45,421 bases of DNA from Candidatus Nitromaritima sp. SCGC AAA288-L16 (GTDB taxonomy: Bacteria > Nitrospinota > Nitrospinia > Nitrospinales > VA-1): the NCBI GenBank assembly GCA_000372225.1, contig AQTY01000015.1, forward strand, positions 1 through 45,421. The letters are read 5' to 3'. This document shows positions 24,639 through 32,613 of the stretch, in pieces; position 1 is the first letter of the stretch, and each line of letters begins with the position of its first letter. Under the pieces are notes generated by a model. That model made no database searches. It saw nothing but the letters and a program-made list of their open reading frames with translations, and had not been told where the DNA came from. Position numbers and translations under genes: made by a program.

Positions 24639-25979
24639 ATGACGACCACATCCGATACGCTTCAAATAAAACCAGAAAAAATAGATTTTCGAGCATATTC
24701 CATTTCATGGAACCTCACTAAGCGGTGCAACCTTAACTGTGACCATTGCTATCTTGATGCAAATTTTCGTGGAGGATTTCGCTCTGACGAGTTAGATACG
24801 GATCAATGTAAACGCGTCATCGATCAAATCGCTGAAGTCAACCCTAATGCGTTTCTCATCCTTACCGGTGGTGAGCCTTTATTACGTCCAGACATATACG
24901 AACTCATTCGTTATGCAGCAGACAAGAAGTTCATGGTTGTTCTAGGTACTAATGGAACTCTCATCAATAAAACAAACGCGCAAAAAATCAAGGAGGCAGG
25001 AGCACACGGTGTTGGAATAAGTATTGATTCCATGGATGCAGTAAAACACAACAAATTTCGTGGCGTTTCCGGAGCCTGGGAGCAATCTATGGAAGCCTTC
25101 AATATATTAAACGAGGTCGGCGTAGATTTTCTTATCCAGATGTCAGTATCAGACATGAACTATAAAGAGATTCCTGATGTAGTTGCATTCACAGAAAAGA
25201 TAGGAGCAATTGCATTCAATCTGTATTTCCTGGTTTGCACTGGAAGGGGCCAAGGTAATACTGATATTTCTAATGACGCGTATGAGAAAGCTCTCAAAAT
25301 ACTCTATGAACAGCAAATGAAGTACAAAGGGCGCCTAATGATAAATTCAAAATGTGCTCCCCAGTATAAACGGGTTGTTTATGAGAATGATCCTGATTCA
25401 GTGTATACACGCACCTACTCAGGAGGTTGCCCAGCCGGAACTCACTACAGTAGAATTTCCCCCGAAGGCAACATGACCCCCTGCCCTTTCATTGAAGAAT
25501 CTATTGGCAATTTAAAAACCTCCTCATTTAAGGAACTGTGGGACAATTCTCCTTTAATGATTCAGTTACGCGATCGCAAACAGCTAGAAGGAAAGTGTGG
25601 AACCTGTGAGTTTTCTTCCATGTGCTCTGGATGTCGTGCACGTGCCTTTGCAGAATCAGGTAATTATATGTCCGAAGATCCTTCATGTGACTACGAACCA
25701 GGAAAACATGGCGGTAAAGAAATCACCCTTAAAGTGGAAGATACTCTAGGCCTAGAAGTTGAATTTCATGCTCAATGGAGCCCAGAAGCCAAACAACGGT
25801 TGGAACGGATCCCCTCCTTTGCAAGGGGAATGGTCGTCAAAGGAATTGAAAGATTTGCTGAAGAAAGAAATATCACCCTCATAGACGAAATGGTTGTTAA
25901 AAAGTCACGCGAAGAGATGATCGAAAAACGAGGTGCGATGTTTCCTTTTCTGAAAAAGTTCATCAACTCGGAAAAGTAA
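24639..25979 (+). CDS. Radical SAM/SPASM enzyme of the AhbD/NirJ heme type with C-terminal PCP_red-like domain
   Basis: A 446-residue enzyme. The radical SAM cluster motif is CNLNCDHC (Cys30, Cys34, Cys37), followed by the LILTGGEPLL strand and GISIDSMD. The C-terminal SPASM-like auxiliary cluster region (about 255-350) has SGGCPAG, MTPCPF, GKCGTCEFSSMCSGCRARA and DPSCDY, which is the AhbD (coproheme decarboxylase, siroheme-dependent heme path) and NirJ (heme d1) pattern. Residues about 378-425 form an additional PCP_red-like module: AQWSPEAKQRLERIP, then ARGMVVKGIERFAEE and LIDEMVVKKSREEM. The same module sits on the HemQ-like protein 2.4 kb upstream. No nirD/L/G/H or ahbA/B/C genes are nearby. 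It has no recognisable Shine-Dalgarno sequence; the leader is A-rich. Confidence 0.85.
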   Translation: MTTTSDTLQIKPEKIDFRAYSISWNLTKRCNLNCDHCYLDANFRGGFRSDELDTDQCKRVIDQIAEVNPNAFLILTGGEPLLRPDIYELIRYAADKKFMVVLGTNGTLINKTNAQKIKEAGAHGVGISIDSMDAVKHNKFRGVSGAWEQSMEAFNILNEVGVDFLIQMSVSDMNYKEIPDVVAFTEKIGAIAFNLYFLVCTGRGQGNTDISNDAYEKALKILYEQQMKYKGRLMINSKCAPQYKRVVYENDPDSVYTRTYSGGCPAGTHYSRISPEGNMTPCPFIEESIGNLKTSSFKELWDNSPLMIQLRDRKQLEGKCGTCEFSSMCSGCRARAFAESGNYMSEDPSCDYEPGKHGGKEITLKVEDTLGLEVEFHAQWSPEAKQRLERIPSFARGMVVKGIERFAEERNITLIDEMVVKKSREEMIEKRGAMFPFLKKFINSEK

Positions 25980-26042
25980 AATCTTTTATTTTTTAATCGA
26001 CAGACTCAACGAATAGCCTACATCAGTACTACTGACGACCAC

Positions 26043-26426
26043 CTATCTTTTTTTGTATAGATCCCCAACACGAAATCCGTCACGATCTTCACGTTCGATC
26101 TGTGTCTGGCGTGAATCCTCAACATCCTGTTTACCAAGCGCCTCGGAAACTTCTTCTTGGTAGTCCTTAACTTTCCTGTAAAGAGGATGAGTGATGTCCA
26201 ATTTTAAATTGGAAAGTGCTGCTGTAAACTCACCCGTCCCATCGGGGGTCAGCTTACACACCAGTTCGCCTGACTCATCATCACGAAAAATATCAAGCAC
26301 TGTGAGAGGAGTCTTATTTTTAACCGAAAACCCCATTTCACGGAGCAACGTCAGCACAGCCCCTCTTCCGTAAACACGCAACGGCAGACACTCCAACAAA
26401 TCATTTAATAACTGCTGCGCGCTCAT
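26043..26426 (-). CDS. Uncharacterised small protein
   Basis: A 127-residue soluble protein, no signal or membrane segment. The N-terminal half has a regular helix (SAQQLLNDLLECLPLRVYG) and a strand-rich middle (TVLDIFRDDESGELVCKLTP). The C-terminal 40 residues are highly charged. I recognise no family. ATG 26426 is preceded by GGAGGG at good spacing, five codons inside a longer open frame. It converges with the radical SAM gene. Downstream on the other side (26442-26716) the gap holds no visible gene. Confidence 0.6.
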   Translation of the reverse strand: MSAQQLLNDLLECLPLRVYGRGAVLTLLREMGFSVKNKTPLTVLDIFRDDESGELVCKLTPDGTGEFTAALSNLKLDITHPLYRKVKDYQEEVSEALGKQDVEDSRQTQIEREDRDGFRVGDLYKKR

Positions 26427-26716
26427 TAAAACCCTCCACAAAAATTATTCATAAAAATACACAAACTATAATTAATAGTTGCTGTAAATAATTTATAAAA
26501 AAACCCCAGGAACAACATATCGGTAACTAGGCTATCATATTCAAGGTTCTCCCTAAACAAGTCCATTATTATTGATGGGCTTTATCAATTTTAAGCTGAT
26601 GCATGACCCTCTAAAAAATAATCTGGACTAGGATAGCTTTTCGAGGATAATACGATTGTGTTTAAGAAAAAAACTATTGAATTTCTCAAGATACACTATT
26701 GACGGAAGGTTTTCGT

Positions 26717-27235
26717 ATGGAAAAAGTTTCAGTTGTTGACTACATTAAAAACTTACCTTTCTTTGAAGAGTTTACTGACAATGAAAAATCTTCACTCTTA
26801 GAAAAAAAAGGGGTCTTTGAAAAATATCAGGAAGGGGAAACAATCATAAAGCAAGGCGCCGTTGAATCTTGTCTGTACGTTATCTTGCTGGGTAAAGTAT
26901 GTCTTTATAAATCAATTGACGATAATGTGGAAGAAGGACGGATATCACTTTCAGATTCTGAAGAGATCGTGGTCAAGGAGTTAGAAATAGGGTCCATATT
27001 TGGAGAAATCTCTTTGATCACTGGCCGCCCTAGAAATGTCACTGCACGTGCCGCATCGAAAGATGTTTCGGTTATAAAAATAACAAAAGAAATTCTAGAA
27101 AGTTTTGAGCAACCCACTCAAATGAAAATCCAGAAGCAATTCCTCACAAAACTTGCCGAAAACTTGGATGATATGAATACCGAATGTATTAAGTTAAAAT
27201 CTATTATCAAGAAAAAATTAAAACCCAAAACATGA
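26717..27235 (+). CDS. Cyclic-nucleotide-binding-domain protein, no DNA-binding domain
   Basis: A 172-residue protein consisting of a Crp-type cyclic-nucleotide-binding fold (about residues 10-135): LPFFEEFTDNEKSSL, the jelly-roll GETIIKQGAVESCLYVILLGKV, then LEIGSIFGEISLITGRPRNVTARA as the phosphate-binding cassette, with Glu and Arg at the expected places. There is no C-terminal helix-turn-helix, so it is not a transcription factor but a sensor or partner protein. GGAAGG stands before ATG 26717. Its last four bases overlap the next gene (ATGA), which joins it to the gene set leading into the type II secretion operon. Confidence 0.8.
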   Translation: MEKVSVVDYIKNLPFFEEFTDNEKSSLLEKKGVFEKYQEGETIIKQGAVESCLYVILLGKVCLYKSIDDNVEEGRISLSDSEEIVVKELEIGSIFGEISLITGRPRNVTARAASKDVSVIKITKEILESFEQPTQMKIQKQFLTKLAENLDDMNTECIKLKSIIKKKLKPKT

Positions 27236-27678
27236 AGACAAAGAAATTATTTTTGTGTATCGTGATGGTTGTCGTTGCATTGGCTCTATTTGAATATGCT
27301 AATGCAGAACTTGAATTTCGATCTAACTCAAAAGTGTCGTTACCAGATCGCACTTCTGTTGATGTAGACTCCGAACCCTCTACCCCTATTTATCAATCGC
27401 CTCAAAAAAATTCTATTAATTCCACACCGAAGGGCATTCAACTGCATTTTCGGGACTATCCACTCGGTGAGATTTTAAAAAATATACACGACGAAACAGG
27501 CATTCGTTTCAATCTATCACCCCAGATGGCAAACAAAACAATCAGTGTAGATATTGAAGCAAAACACTGGAAAAATTCAGTGCGAAAACTGATCGAAGAT
27601 TATAGCCGTGTAGAAGTTTGGACTAATCAACCCAAAACCTCACAAATTTGGCTCGTCGAAAGTAACCCCTATAATTAA
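27232..27678 (+). CDS. Exported protein with a secretin N0/STN-like domain
   Basis: A 148-residue protein with a signal peptide (ending near Ala-Asn-Ala-Glu, residue 24), a 40-residue Ser/Pro-rich linker, and a C-terminal domain of about 75 residues. That domain reads like the short N0 (STN) domain of secretins and TonB receptors: IQLHFRDYPLGEILKNIHDE, TGIRFNLSP, KTISVDIEAKHW, then VRKLIEDYSRVEVW. As a free domain beside the secretion operon it might interact with GspC or GspD during secretin assembly, but that is inferred from position and fold only. It overlaps the upstream gene by four bases. Confidence 0.6.
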   Translation: MKTKKLFLCIVMVVVALALFEYANAELEFRSNSKVSLPDRTSVDVDSEPSTPIYQSPQKNSINSTPKGIQLHFRDYPLGEILKNIHDETGIRFNLSPQMANKTISVDIEAKHWKNSVRKLIEDYSRVEVWTNQPKTSQIWLVESNPYN

Positions 27679-27728
27679 TTTTGATTCTCATTCTATCTCC
27701 CAGCCCACTCTAACGCGGTTAAATCTAC

Positions 27729-27757
27729 CAAAATCCCTTTTTTTATAAAGGATTTTG
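27729..27757. repeat. Inverted repeat before gspC
   Basis: CAAAATCC (27729-27736) pairs with GGATTTTG (27750-27757), with CTTT and AAA extending the stem inward and one unpaired base. It is AT-rich and lacks a following U-run, so it could attenuate or partly end transcription between the N0-like gene and gspC. Confidence 0.4.
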
Positions 27758-27809
27758 CTAGTTTTCCCGAAAAGAAGGTGTTGGTTTTTATCCACTGGGG
27801 AGATCAAAA

Positions 27810-28664
27810 GTGACGCATCAGCTAGAAGTGGGTCAATCTACTTTAAACAGTTTCCAATCAAGTACCCCTAGGAATGATTTTGGGCAGTACCTACTGGGAT
27901 TGTTGACAAACTCAAATAAATTCATATTTTTATGGGTAAAAAATCTAACATCCATCAGTCCCGTGTATAGAATTTTTTCCAGTCTTAATATAATTTTCAT
28001 TCTCGCAATCCTGACTTTAACTACCTTTGGTGTTCGAACCTGGATCTACCCTAAATATCCAAATAGAGTGGATGGACAAAACCAAATGAGTTCCTCTAGG
28101 GAAATAGCGCCTCTAAAAATTAAGCGTCAAACTATCACACCGCAAAGCGTCAACGAGATAGTCAGTAAAAATTTATTCAGAAAAGAAAGAATCGAATACC
28201 AGCCTCCCAATTCACCACAACCTACATCTCAGGCGGCTAAAGTCGCCCCAAAGCCAGAGCTTCCAGCCCCAAAGCTTACTCTTCGAGGAGTAATGCTTCT
28301 AGGTGGCACTAAAATTGCTATTTTAGAGGGATCGCATCCAGTCACGATAGAGGGAAAAGTAAAAAATACCCCAATTAAGAGAAAGGGATATCACCTTGGC
28401 GATAAAATCGGTGGTTACAAAATATCTAAAATAAGCAAAAGGGAAGTGATGCTTGATAATTCTGCAGGCCAAATAATCGCGGTAAAGTTAAAAAGAAGTA
28501 TGAACCGCACAGATAAAATAGCGAAACCCAAACAATCTAAATCAAGTATCACAAGAACGCGGCCCGTTACAAAAAAAAGACCACAGCCGACTCCACGAAT
28601 TTCTGGGTCTCACTTAACACCGCTACCAAAAACACCGTCATCAAAACATATTTCTGGTAGGTAA
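27810..28664 (+). CDS. gspC: Type II secretion inner-membrane protein GspC
   Basis: A 284-residue bitopic protein. A membrane helix (about residues 52-75) follows an N-terminal cytoplasmic part; then a Pro/Gln-rich linker and an HR domain (about 150-230) with LRGVMLLGGTKIAILEG and the GYHLGDKIGGYKISKI pattern. The last 50 residues are Lys/Pro/Arg-rich; no PDZ or coiled-coil domain follows the HR. GspC ties the inner-membrane platform to the secretin GspD. GTG 27810 is preceded by GGGGAG. It opens the operon C-E-F-G-H-I-J-K-L-M-D. Confidence 0.85.
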   Translation: MTHQLEVGQSTLNSFQSSTPRNDFGQYLLGLLTNSNKFIFLWVKNLTSISPVYRIFSSLNIIFILAILTLTTFGVRTWIYPKYPNRVDGQNQMSSSREIAPLKIKRQTITPQSVNEIVSKNLFRKERIEYQPPNSPQPTSQAAKVAPKPELPAPKLTLRGVMLLGGTKIAILEGSHPVTIEGKVKNTPIKRKGYHLGDKIGGYKISKISKREVMLDNSAGQIIAVKLKRSMNRTDKIAKPKQSKSSITRTRPVTKKRPQPTPRISGSHLTPLPKTPSSKHISGR

Positions 28665-28672
28665 AATCCTTT

Positions 28673-30376
28673 ATGCTTAAAAAATCAGATCCCGTAGAGC
28701 GAATCCTCCTGAGAAACAATAAGCTTACCGAAAAAACTCTCGGAGAAATAAAAGCAAATCAACTTCAAGTTGGGCGTTATCTTGGTAAAACACTTGTGGA
28801 CCATGGTTATATTCACGCAGATGTCTTACTAGAAATCCTAAGCAAAGAGCTAAGCTTACCTTTTATCGGTTTGGAAGATTATCCAAAAAATCAACTACCG
28901 ATAAAAGAACTAAATATTTCTGAAGCTTTTTTAAAAGAAAAAACGATATTCCCTATCCAAATTAAAGATGACACTTTAACCATAGCAGTATTTGATCCCT
29001 TCGACCTGCATACCATAGAAAATCTAAAAATTTCTCTCGCGAAAAATATCAAAATACTTTTGAGCACTGAGGAAACCATTGTCGAGGCAATCGAAACTTA
29101 CTATGGCGCAGGCGAGTCAACCATGGGGCGAATGGTTGAGAGCATCAAAGACGACGAAAATAGTTTTACTGATACGGACCTAGATACCGAACACATCCGG
29201 GATATGGCTTCGGAAGCACCTGTCATAAAGTTGGTGAACCACATTATTAGTAAAGCCGTAGAAATGGGGGCAAGTGACATTCATCTGGAACCATTTGCGG
29301 AAGATTTGATCCTGCGTTACCGGATAGACGGAATTTTACATAATTTTGAAGCACCCCCTAAAAAGCTAAACTCCGCACTTTGTACCCGAATAAAGATTAT
29401 GGCACAACTGGACATTTCAGAACGTCGCCTACCTCAGGATGGACGCATAAAATTAAAGGTTCATGGGAAAGATATTGATATGCGTGTCTCTACTCTTCCA
29501 ACACTCTACGGAGAAAGTTTAGTCATACGTATCCTTGACCGTGGCAATCTGTCTGTTGAGTTAGAAAAAATGGGGTTCCCAAAGCATGAACTCGAACAGT
29601 TTCAAAAATTAATTCATAAACCCTATGGAAAGTTACTAGTTACTGGCCCCACTGGTAGCGGAAAAACAACCACTCTTTACGGGGCCTTACAAAACATAAA
29701 TACCCCCGATAAAAAAATAATTACTATCGAAGATCCGGTCGAATATCAAATAAGAGGGATCAACCAGATCCATGTAAAGCCACAAATAGGACTGGATTTT
29801 GCTAGTGGTTTGCGTTCGATTGTTCGACAAGATCCGGATGTAATCATGGTTGGTGAAATACGTGACGCACAAACTGCAGATGTTGCTATTCAGGCGGCTC
29901 TCACGGGACACCTTGTTTTTAGCACAGTTCATACAAACGATGCCGCTGGAGCCATTACGCGTTTACTAGATATGGGTGTAGAAAACTACCTTATCTCTTC
30001 TGCGCTTCTAGGTATTCTGGCGCAGCGACTGGTTCGAGTGATCTGTAGAACTTGTATAGAACCTATCGAGGTTGCCCCAGCATTGATAGCGGAAATCGAC
30101 AATCCTGGTCAAGATAGTATTAAGGCTTTCCATGGAAAAGGATGCAAGGAATGTAACCACACTGGTTTTCGTGGTCGAGCGGGAATTTATGAGTTACTTG
30201 TAGTGGATGACACAGTACGGCAACTTATATTAACGAAAGCAACTTCACAAGTAATTCGTGAATCAGCACGCAAGAAAGGGATGACCACTTTACGCGAAGA
30301 TGGTTGGAAAAAAGTCGCCAAAGGGATCACCACGGTAGGAGAGGTATTGAGGGTTACATTAAACGAACAATCCTAA
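28673..30376 (+). CDS. gspE: Type II secretion ATPase GspE
   Basis: A 567-residue cytoplasmic hexameric ATPase driving pseudopilus assembly. It has an N-terminal GspE/MshE N-domain (about 1-150), then the catalytic core with Walker A GPTGSGKTTT (from about residue 325), Asp box ITIEDPVEYQI, the Walker B region VIMVGEIRDAQTA, the His box LVFSTVHTNDA, and a zinc-binding tetracysteine (Cys458, Cys461, Cys491, Cys494). Everything needed for activity is present. It starts 8 bases after gspC. Confidence 0.97.
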   Translation: MLKKSDPVERILLRNNKLTEKTLGEIKANQLQVGRYLGKTLVDHGYIHADVLLEILSKELSLPFIGLEDYPKNQLPIKELNISEAFLKEKTIFPIQIKDDTLTIAVFDPFDLHTIENLKISLAKNIKILLSTEETIVEAIETYYGAGESTMGRMVESIKDDENSFTDTDLDTEHIRDMASEAPVIKLVNHIISKAVEMGASDIHLEPFAEDLILRYRIDGILHNFEAPPKKLNSALCTRIKIMAQLDISERRLPQDGRIKLKVHGKDIDMRVSTLPTLYGESLVIRILDRGNLSVELEKMGFPKHELEQFQKLIHKPYGKLLVTGPTGSGKTTTLYGALQNINTPDKKIITIEDPVEYQIRGINQIHVKPQIGLDFASGLRSIVRQDPDVIMVGEIRDAQTADVAIQAALTGHLVFSTVHTNDAAGAITRLLDMGVENYLISSALLGILAQRLVRVICRTCIEPIEVAPALIAEIDNPGQDSIKAFHGKGCKECNHTGFRGRAGIYELLVVDDTVRQLILTKATSQVIRESARKKGMTTLREDGWKKVAKGITTVGEVLRVTLNEQS

Positions 30377-30432
30377 CTCGTAATAAAATAAACGATTTAT
30401 TAGCTAAAAACTTGCACAACCTGACTTGAGTT

Positions 30433-31659
30433 ATGAATACTTTCTATTACAAAGCAACAGATCGACTAGGAAAACCGATCGAAGGTAATCTCGACGCACC
30501 TGATTATCAAAATGCTATTGCTCAATTACGAGGACTTAATTATTTTCCCATCCAGGTATCGGATAACCCGCCGGATAAAAATTTTTCTATACATCGACCA
30601 CTTCAAATAAATGGATTACAAAGAAAAATATCTGCAAAGGATTTAGTCTCTATTACCCAGCAGCTTGCAACGCTTGTGGATTCAGGAATCACACTTGACA
30701 AGTCACTGTCCATTCTTGTGGACCTTGCAGAAAAACCACAAGCTAAAGAAGTCCTTAGCGAAGTATACAAAAAAGTACACGCTGGAAGTTCATTTGCCGA
30801 TGCGTTGGCAGAGTTTCCAAAAGTATTTTCAAAGTTGTACATAAATATGATTCGAGCTGGTGAAACTGGGGGAACATTAGCATCTTCTCTGAATAGCGTG
30901 GCTAGTTTTCTTGAAAAAAGTGAAGAACTAAAAGCAAATATAAGATCCGCTATGATTTATCCAGCAATCCTTAGCTCTGTAGGAGGGTTTGCTATATTGG
31001 TTCTTTTTACAGTGGTAATCCCAAGATTTTCTAAGTTGTTTGACGAACTAGGCGCAGCGTTACCTCTCCCAACAAAAATAATGCTATTCCTAAGCTCTTC
31101 TATAATAAATCACTGGCTGGCTATCATCATGGCATTCACCCTATTGGTGGCAGGCTTTATTTTTTATCTTAGGCAGGAAAAAGGTCGAATGCACTGGGAT
31201 GGTATTGTGTTAAGGCTTCCCTTATTTGGTTCCTTGGCGCAAAAAATAGAGATTTCCCGTTTTAGCAGAACCATGGCCACTCTGTTATCCAGCGGTGTAG
31301 CCATTCTAGGGGCCTTAAACATAACACAAACAATCCTCAGCAATCGCATGATAGCGGCAACTATGGGCCAACTACACCAAGGGCTTAAAGAAGGAAAGGG
31401 TCTTTCACAGCCACTTCAGCAAACGGGAGTCTTTCCACCTCTTGCGATTCATATGATAACGGTTGGAGAAGAAACCGGAACACTTGGTGAAATGCTAGCC
31501 AAAGTTGCGAACACCTATGACCGTGAAGTTGAGCGTTCAATCAAACAACTTATATCACTCATCGAACCGTTTATGATTCTTAGCATGGCCCTAGTAATTG
31601 GTTTTATCGTTATCTCTATGCTGCTGGCAATATTTAGTATTAATGAAATCAACTTTTAA
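30433..31659 (+). CDS. gspF: Type II secretion inner-membrane platform protein GspF
   Basis: A 408-residue polytopic protein with the two repeated GspF/PilC domains (about 70-195 and 270-400) and three membrane helices. The family motif IRAGETGGTLASSLNSVA in the first domain recurs as ITVGEETGTLGEMLAKVA in the second. It forms the platform that GspE turns or drives. It starts 56 bases after gspE. Confidence 0.96.
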   Translation: MNTFYYKATDRLGKPIEGNLDAPDYQNAIAQLRGLNYFPIQVSDNPPDKNFSIHRPLQINGLQRKISAKDLVSITQQLATLVDSGITLDKSLSILVDLAEKPQAKEVLSEVYKKVHAGSSFADALAEFPKVFSKLYINMIRAGETGGTLASSLNSVASFLEKSEELKANIRSAMIYPAILSSVGGFAILVLFTVVIPRFSKLFDELGAALPLPTKIMLFLSSSIINHWLAIIMAFTLLVAGFIFYLRQEKGRMHWDGIVLRLPLFGSLAQKIEISRFSRTMATLLSSGVAILGALNITQTILSNRMIAATMGQLHQGLKEGKGLSQPLQQTGVFPPLAIHMITVGEETGTLGEMLAKVANTYDREVERSIKQLISLIEPFMILSMALVIGFIVISMLLAIFSINEINF

Positions 31660-31696
31660 TCAAAAAAGAAAACTTAACTACAGAGGCTAGGCTTGT

Positions 31697-32107
31697 ATGA
31701 AAAAACATCCATTAATTTTTCGAGTCAAAAAATACCCACAATCGGGATTCACATTAATCGAGCTGCTGGTTGTCATGGTTATCATTGGACTCCTCGCGGC
31801 TTTAGTTGTCCCAAAATTTTTTGGACATGTAGATAAGGCTATGCAACAAGATGCCCAAGCCCAAATTGAGCTACTCGGTCAAGCTCTAGATTTACACCGT
31901 CTTGAAAATCATAAATATCCAAGTACCGATGAGGGCCTTGAAGCAATTGCTTCATATCTTAAAAAAGAGATCCCAAAAGATCCATGGGGGAATAATTATG
32001 TATACACCTCTCCAGGAGAACATGGAGATTATGACCTGATTTCTTACGGAGCCGATAGCATGGAAGGTGGTGAGGATATCAACAGAGATATTGTAAGTTG
32101 GAAATGA
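31697..32107 (+). CDS. gspG: Major pseudopilin GspG
   Basis: A 136-residue type IV pilin-like protein. The prepilin peptidase site is G17/F18 with Glu at +5 (FTLIELLVVMVIIGLLAALV). The C-terminal half has the GspG-specific DPWGNNYVY and the calcium-binding loop around SYGADSMEGGEDINRDIVSW. It is the main subunit of the pseudopilus that pushes substrates through the secretin. The prepilin peptidase gene is not in this window. Confidence 0.97.
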   Translation: MKKHPLIFRVKKYPQSGFTLIELLVVMVIIGLLAALVVPKFFGHVDKAMQQDAQAQIELLGQALDLHRLENHKYPSTDEGLEAIASYLKKEIPKDPWGNNYVYTSPGEHGDYDLISYGADSMEGGEDINRDIVSWK

Positions 32108-32613
32108 TGAGACCTGTGGCTTATCTAAAAAAGACTGATTGTTTGGGGTTTACCCTGCTCGAGCTAACGCTTGTTATGTTCTTCATGGCAATTATCGCTG
32201 GTCTGAGCACGCCCTTTGTCATGTCAACGCTAGATCGTATGGAACTTCAAGCATCTGCACGAAAGGTTGCTTCTACCTTACGATACGCAAGAAGCGAAGC
32301 TATTGCTTCTAAAAAACCGGTCGTATTTTCAGGGAACCTAGACAAGAACCAGTTTTGGGTTACTCAAGGACACAACAATGAAACTCCAAAAATCACATCC
32401 TTAATAGGTCCTATTCGTCTGGATCACTTTATAAGCGAAGGTGAAGATAGTTTTTTTAGAGATGATGAGTTCACGGTCACTTTTTTTCCTCAGGGGAATT
32501 CAAGTGGCGGGTTGATCGGAATGAACATTAATGAATCTAGAGATTCGGAAAACTATTATGCTATTAGCATTGATCCCATTACGGGAAAAACTAAGATTAA
32601 ACAAACCAAGTAA
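32104..32613 (+). CDS. gspH: Minor pseudopilin GspH
   Basis: A 169-residue pseudopilin. The cleavage site is G15/F16 with Glu20 at +5 (FTLLELTLVMFFMAIIAG). It has the globular GspH domain with a YARSEAIASKKPV segment and a TVTFFPQGNSSGG strand typical of this subunit. It begins with two adjacent ATG codons (32104 and 32107); the first overlaps the gspG stop (ATGA), giving translational coupling. Confidence 0.9.
   Translation: MMRPVAYLKKTDCLGFTLLELTLVMFFMAIIAGLSTPFVMSTLDRMELQASARKVASTLRYARSEAIASKKPVVFSGNLDKNQFWVTQGHNNETPKITSLIGPIRLDHFISEGEDSFFRDDEFTVTFFPQGNSSGGLIGMNINESRDSENYYAISIDPITGKTKIKQTK

Noticed and set aside
22000..27000. Chromosome dimer resolution (dif) site at the skew switch
   Set aside because: I scanned intergenic parts by eye for the two XerCD half-sites and saw no convincing match.
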